From Lentzea aerocolonigenes (GTDB lineage: Bacteria > Actinomycetota > Actinomycetes > Mycobacteriales > Pseudonocardiaceae), in NCBI RefSeq assembly GCF_000955955.1, contig NZ_JYJG01000097.1:1-18384 (forward strand): a stretch of DNA of 18,384 bases, read 5' to 3'. Position 1 is the stretch's first letter, and the number at the start of each line of letters is the position of its first letter. The position numbers were made by a program, and so were the translations under genes. The notes under the pieces were generated by a model. That model saw only the letters and a program-made list of their open reading frames with translations. It was not told where the DNA came from and made no database searches. This document shows positions 15,488 through 18,384 of the stretch, piece after piece.

Positions 15488-16300
15488 ATGATCAGGTCTC
15501 TGTGGCGTTCCCTCGAAGCCGTGCACGCGATGATCTACTTCGCCCCCGAGGCGGAGCGCCGGTACACCGCGGCGGGGCTCGACCGGCCCGGCGGGTACTT
15601 CGCGTCGCGGGCGGCGGCATTGGGGCCGGCCGGCGCCGAGGTCGTGATCTCGACGTTCTACAACTTCAACCCCCAGCTCATCAAAGCCCGCATCCCCGCG
15701 GCGTGGGAGATCGTCTCGCCCGAGCGGATGCTCGAGCTCCGGCTGGAAGCCGCGGACGAAGCACTCCGGAAGGTCCTGAAAGACGACCTGAAGGAGATCA
15801 CCGAGCTGGCGACACGTGCGGCCGAGCGAGCGAAGGAGATGCTGCACGGCCGGACGCTCTTCGCCGCGCACGCGAGCCTGCCGTGGCCCGACGAGACGCA
15901 CCTGCAGCTGTGGCATGCACAGACCCTCCTCCGCGAGTTCCGCGGGGACGGGCACCTCGCCGCTCTCTTGAGGCACAACATCACCGGCATCGAGGCGTTG
16001 GTGTTGCACGCCGCTGAGGGCGACTACCCGGCAGAGACGCTCCGCAAGACGCGCGGGTGGCCCGAGGAGAAGTGGGCCGAGACGACTGAGAACCTCCAGA
16101 GCCGCGGCCTGGTCAACGACGAGCAACTCCTCACGCCGCAGGGTCGCGAGCTGCGCACGAGCATCGAGGACGCGACCGACCACATGAACGAGCCTGCCTA
16201 CGACGTGTTGTCGGAGCAGGAGAAGCAGCGCTACGTCGAGCTGGCCGCGCCTCTGAGCAAGGCCGTCATCGACTCCGGGTTGCTACCTGCTCGTCGCTGA
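15488..16300 (+). CDS. SCO6745-family protein with winged-helix C-terminus
   Basis: This 270-residue soluble protein matches the family named after Streptomyces SCO6745. It opens with a short helix containing EAVHAMIYFAPEAERRYTAAGL, then GYFASRAAALGPAGAEVVISTFYNFNPQLI, which is typical of the family. The region from about 175 to 235 (ALVLHAAEGDYPAETLRKTRGWPEEKWAETTENLQSRGLV...LTPQGREL) has the order of a MarR-like winged helix. DNA binding is possible but unproven, because the family is also seen with degraded wings. The ATG is preceded by a leaderless-type -10. Its 3' end overlaps the convergent monooxygenase gene by 35 bp. Confidence 0.8.
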   Translation: MIRSLWRSLEAVHAMIYFAPEAERRYTAAGLDRPGGYFASRAAALGPAGAEVVISTFYNFNPQLIKARIPAAWEIVSPERMLELRLEAADEALRKVLKDDLKEITELATRAAERAKEMLHGRTLFAAHASLPWPDETHLQLWHAQTLLREFRGDGHLAALLRHNITGIEALVLHAAEGDYPAETLRKTRGWPEEKWAETTENLQSRGLVNDEQLLTPQGRELRTSIEDATDHMNEPAYDVLSEQEKQRYVELAAPLSKAVIDSGLLPARR

Positions 16301-17654
16301 CCGCCGAGATGACGTAGTCCGAAGGCTCGAACGAGCGGATCCGCCGCATCATCCGGACCGTCGACCACGGCCACATCGTCGAGTTCCGCCCGTTCGCGTC
16401 GAGGTAGTACGAGGTGCAGCCGCCGGCGTTGTAGACAGTGCGCTGCAACGCCGCCTGCACAGCGGAATTGAACGCCGCCTGCACGGAAGGCCGCACATCG
16501 ACGACAGGCCAACCCAGGGAACGCAACGAGGTCAACGCCGACGCGATGTACCGCAGCTGCGTCTCGATGATCGTGAACGCCGACGAGTGCCCGGTGCCGA
16601 GATTGGGCCCCAGCAACAGGAACAGGTTCGGAAACCCGTGCACTGATGTCCCCAGGTAGGCCTGCGGACTCCCGCGCCACCGTTCCGCCAACGACACGCC
16701 GTCGACCCGCACCCTGGACGCGATCGGCGGGTCGCTGAAGTGGAACCCGGTCCCGAAGATGATCGTGTCGACCTTCCGCTCCACCCCGTCCGCGCCGATG
16801 ATCCCGTCCGCCGTGAACCCCTGAACCGCATGCGGCACAACGGAAACGTTCGGCTGAGCCAGCGCGGGGTAGTAGGTGTTCGACATCAGCAAACGCTTGC
16901 ACCCCAACACGAAGTCCGGCGTCAACGCCGAGCGCAGCCCACGATCTCGCACAGCGCGCCGCAAGTGCAGCAACCCGAGTTGCTGCACCACCTTCATGAC
17001 CCGCGGATGCCGGAACCCGTAGCTGAACAGCTCCAGCAACCCGAACACCACAGACCGCGGCAGCTTCAGAGACGGCTTCGGCAACACCCAGGGAGCCGTG
17101 CGCTGAAAGAGGTACAGCTGATCGACCGAAGGCTGGATCCGCGGCACGAACTGGACGGCCGACGCCCCGGTGCCGACCACCGCCACCCGTCGGCCGGAGA
17201 AGTCCTGCCACCGCGCGGAATGAAAGATCTCGCCTTCGAAAACCGATGCGTCCAGCGGAATCTTCGGCTCGTGCCACGGCCCCGTCGCCGACACGATCGC
17301 CCGAGCCGACATGACCCCTGACGAAGTCCTGACCTGCCACCGCGACCCGTCCCAGGCCGCGTCCAGCATCTCGGTGTCGTACTGCGGCACAACGCCGTGA
17401 GCGGCAGCCGTCTCGACCAGATACTCCAAGATCTCCGGCTGACCGGAGAACGCCGAGCTCCACCGCCGAGGCGCGAACGAGTACGAGTACAACGCCGACG
17501 GGATGTCACAGGCGCACCCCGGATAGACGTTGTCCCGCCACGTCCCGCCCAGTGCGGAAGCCTTCTCGATGACGTGCGCGTCAAACCCGAGTTCGCGCAG
17601 CTTCACAGCCGCACCGATACCAGCCGGTCCCGCTCCGATCACGAGTACGTCCAC
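16266..17654 (-). CDS. FAD-dependent monooxygenase, Baeyer-Villiger type
   Basis: This 462-residue flavoprotein monooxygenase inserts oxygen next to a carbonyl or oxidises a heteroatom using NADPH and O2. The FAD site is GAGPAG (7-12) with an acidic E30 at the end of the second strand. The GGTWRDNVYPGCACDIPS segment (36-53) is typical. The BVMO fingerprint FxGxxxHxxxW is intact as FEGEIFHSARW (139-149). The second nucleotide motif is GTGASA (161-166), where the last Gly is Ala. It is shorter than classical type I enzymes (about 540), lacking an N-terminal extension. It belongs to the YPGCACD subclass rather than being an EthA orthologue. The GTG start follows a strong TTGACA-17-TACCGT promoter by 8 nt. 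The divergent TetR gene is the probable regulator. Substrate unknown. Confidence 0.9.
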   Translation of the reverse strand: MDVLVIGAGPAGIGAAVKLRELGFDAHVIEKASALGGTWRDNVYPGCACDIPSALYSYSFAPRRWSSAFSGQPEILEYLVETAAAHGVVPQYDTEMLDAAWDGSRWQVRTSSGVMSARAIVSATGPWHEPKIPLDASVFEGEIFHSARWQDFSGRRVAVVGTGASAVQFVPRIQPSVDQLYLFQRTAPWVLPKPSLKLPRSVVFGLLELFSYGFRHPRVMKVVQQLGLLHLRRAVRDRGLRSALTPDFVLGCKRLLMSNTYYPALAQPNVSVVPHAVQGFTADGIIGADGVERKVDTIIFGTGFHFSDPPIASRVRVDGVSLAERWRGSPQAYLGTSVHGFPNLFLLLGPNLGTGHSSAFTIIETQLRYIASALTSLRSLGWPVVDVRPSVQAAFNSAVQAALQRTVYNAGGCTSYYLDANGRNSTMWPWSTVRMMRRIRSFEPSDYVISAVSDEQVATRSR

Positions 17655-17694
17655 GGATACCGACGGTATTTAGATTCCGATAGCATGTCAACGT
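17655..17694. promoter_or_regulatory. Overlapping divergent promoters with two operator-like repeats
   Basis: On the minus strand TTGACA (17691-17686), 17 nt, then TACCGT (17668-17663) lies 8 nt before the monooxygenase GTG. On the plus strand TAGCAT (17681-17686) lies 8 nt before the TetR ATG at 17695. Two related 14-mers, GATACCGACGGTAT (17656-17669) and GATTCCGATAGCAT (17673-17686), match at 10 of 14 positions with centres 17 bp apart. The first contains a perfect 6-1-6 palindrome (17657-17669). Each covers one -10 element, as expected for TetR-type repression of both genes. Confidence 0.65.
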
Positions 17695-18309
17695 ATGCTG
17701 AAGGACATGGCACGGTTGACCCGCGCGGAGAGCCAGGCACGCACCAGGACGTCGCTGACCGAGACGGCCCAACGGCTGTTCCTGCGCGACGGCTACCACG
17801 CCACCTCGCTCGAGAAGGTCGCCGACACGGCGGGGTTCTCCAAGGGCGCGGTGTACTCGAACTTCGGCAGCAAGGACGAGCTCTGCCTGGTCGTCCTCGA
17901 CGCCCTCTACGCCGAGCGCATCACCGAGATCGTCAAGGTGTTCACCAGCGGCACCACCATCGAGGAGCGCATCCAGGCGTTCGAGGTCTACGCCGAGACC
18001 ATGATCGGCGACGCCCCGCGCACCCAGTTCGAGGTCGAGTTCGCCCTCCAGGCCCGCAAGGACCCGGACCTGCGCGCCGAACTCGCGCGCAGGGACGCGA
18101 GTGTCGCGGACGCCCTGAAAGCCCTCATCGACCAGCAGACCGAGGAACTGGGGCTGACACCGGTCATGCCCACCGAGGACATCGCGCGCGCCCTGCTGAG
18201 CCTCGGCATCGGCCTCGGCGTGCAGCGGTTCGTCGAGGGCGCGCCACCGATCCGCGTCCTCACCAGCACCATGCGCGTGCTACTCGGTGTCCATCTCCCG
18301 ATCGGTTGA
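17695..18309 (+). CDS. TetR/AcrR-family transcriptional regulator
   Basis: This 204-residue one-component repressor has an N-terminal helix-turn-helix at about residues 20-65 (TSLTETAQRLFLRDGYHATSLEKVADTAGFSKGAVYSNFGSKDELC), the canonical TetR DNA-binding domain. The remaining 130 residues form the all-helical ligand-binding and dimerisation domain, with no close family identifiable from the sequence alone. The start ATG at 17695 fits a leaderless transcript; an internal ATG at 17707 has AAGGA too close upstream to be favoured. It is divergent from the monooxygenase with a 40-bp gap carrying paired operator-like sites, so it probably represses itself and the enzyme until the enzyme's substrate or a related molecule binds. 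Confidence 0.92.
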   Translation: MLKDMARLTRAESQARTRTSLTETAQRLFLRDGYHATSLEKVADTAGFSKGAVYSNFGSKDELCLVVLDALYAERITEIVKVFTSGTTIEERIQAFEVYAETMIGDAPRTQFEVEFALQARKDPDLRAELARRDASVADALKALIDQQTEELGLTPVMPTEDIARALLSLGIGLGVQRFVEGAPPIRVLTSTMRVLLGVHLPIG

Positions 18310-18384
18310 CGCCAGCGCCTTCTCGGTCGCCGGATCCGGCCCGGCGCGGTGCTTTCCGGGATGTGTCAACGAGAAGTGCGCCTC
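18280..18384 (-). CDS. Possible 3' end of a minus-strand gene cut by the window
   Basis: Reading in from the right edge on the minus strand, one frame is open for 34 codons (EAHFSLTHPGKHRAG ... EKALASTDREMDTE) and ends at TAG (18282-18280). It overlaps the TetR 3' end by 30 bp, similar to the other convergent tail overlaps here. A second minus frame is also open, so the assignment is tentative. No family can be named. Confidence 0.35.
   Translation of the reverse strand, partial: EAHFSLTHPGKHRAGPDPATEKALASTDREMDTE

Noticed and set aside
16266..18309. An ethA-ethR orthologous pair
   Set aside because: Layout is similar, but the monooxygenase has YPGCACD rather than the EthA-type segment and a different N-terminus, so orthology is not supported.

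Overview
The window is high-GC DNA with strong G/C third-position bias, frequent GTG starts and tightly packed genes, typical of an actinobacterium. The order fabG (mabA-like), inhA/fabI-like enoyl-ACP reductase, ferrochelatase, then a convergent conserved hypothetical gene resembles the mycobacterial fabG1-inhA-hemZ-Rv1486c block. The reductase, however, has the short substrate loop of ordinary FabI enzymes. Together with a Tat-exported lectin-like enzyme and SCO6745- and DUF4240-type genes, this suggests a mycolate-less Pseudonocardiales organism (Lentzea/Saccharothrix/Amycolatopsis-like). The genus is an inference.

Layout. Positions 1-3222 (minus strand): a large FAD plus Fe-S oxidoreductase of the GlcD/GlcF-fusion (D-2-hydroxyacid/2-hydroxyglutarate dehydrogenase-like) type. 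It is followed at once by two tandem paralogous small secreted cysteine-containing proteins, the second cut by the window edge. Positions 3301-5946 (plus): fabG, inhA/fabI and hemH/cpfC. A 23-bp perfect inverted repeat around a 53-nt spacer sits between inhA and hemH. Positions 5980-7433 (plus): a two-gene ABC-2 type exporter, probably read on from hemH. Positions 7430-8776 (minus): the Rv1486c-position hypothetical and a small YcxB-like membrane protein. Positions 8806-10935 (plus): a Tat-exported fusion of a five-bladed tachylectin-2-like propeller and an N,N-dimethylformamidase large-subunit-like domain. Positions 10991-14298 (plus): a MoxR/ChlI-type AAA+ ATPase overlapping a VWA-domain partner. 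Positions 14437-14832 (plus): a small membrane protein converging on a DUF4240 protein (minus) through a 42-bp tandem repeat. Positions 15488-16300 (plus): an SCO6745-family protein divergent from the DUF4240 gene. Positions 16266-18309: a Baeyer-Villiger-type flavin monooxygenase (minus) divergent from a TetR regulator (plus), with paired operator-like sites over both -10 elements. The right edge holds a possible 3' end of another minus-strand gene.

How the genes work together. fabG and inhA supply the two reductive steps of type II fatty acid synthesis. hemH inserts iron in the last part of haem synthesis. The AAA+/VWA pair is expected to act as one chaperone-like machine. The TetR gene very probably controls the monooxygenase and itself. 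Several genes have well-spaced -10 (and some -35) elements 6-8 nt before the start codon, which suggests leaderless transcripts.

No RNA gene, insertion sequence, CRISPR array, prophage or biosynthetic gene cluster was recognised. Most of the window is ordinary chromosomal housekeeping. The least ordinary items are the tachylectin-DMFase fusion, the inhA-hemH inverted repeat, the symmetrical monooxygenase/TetR control region and the tandem secreted proteins.
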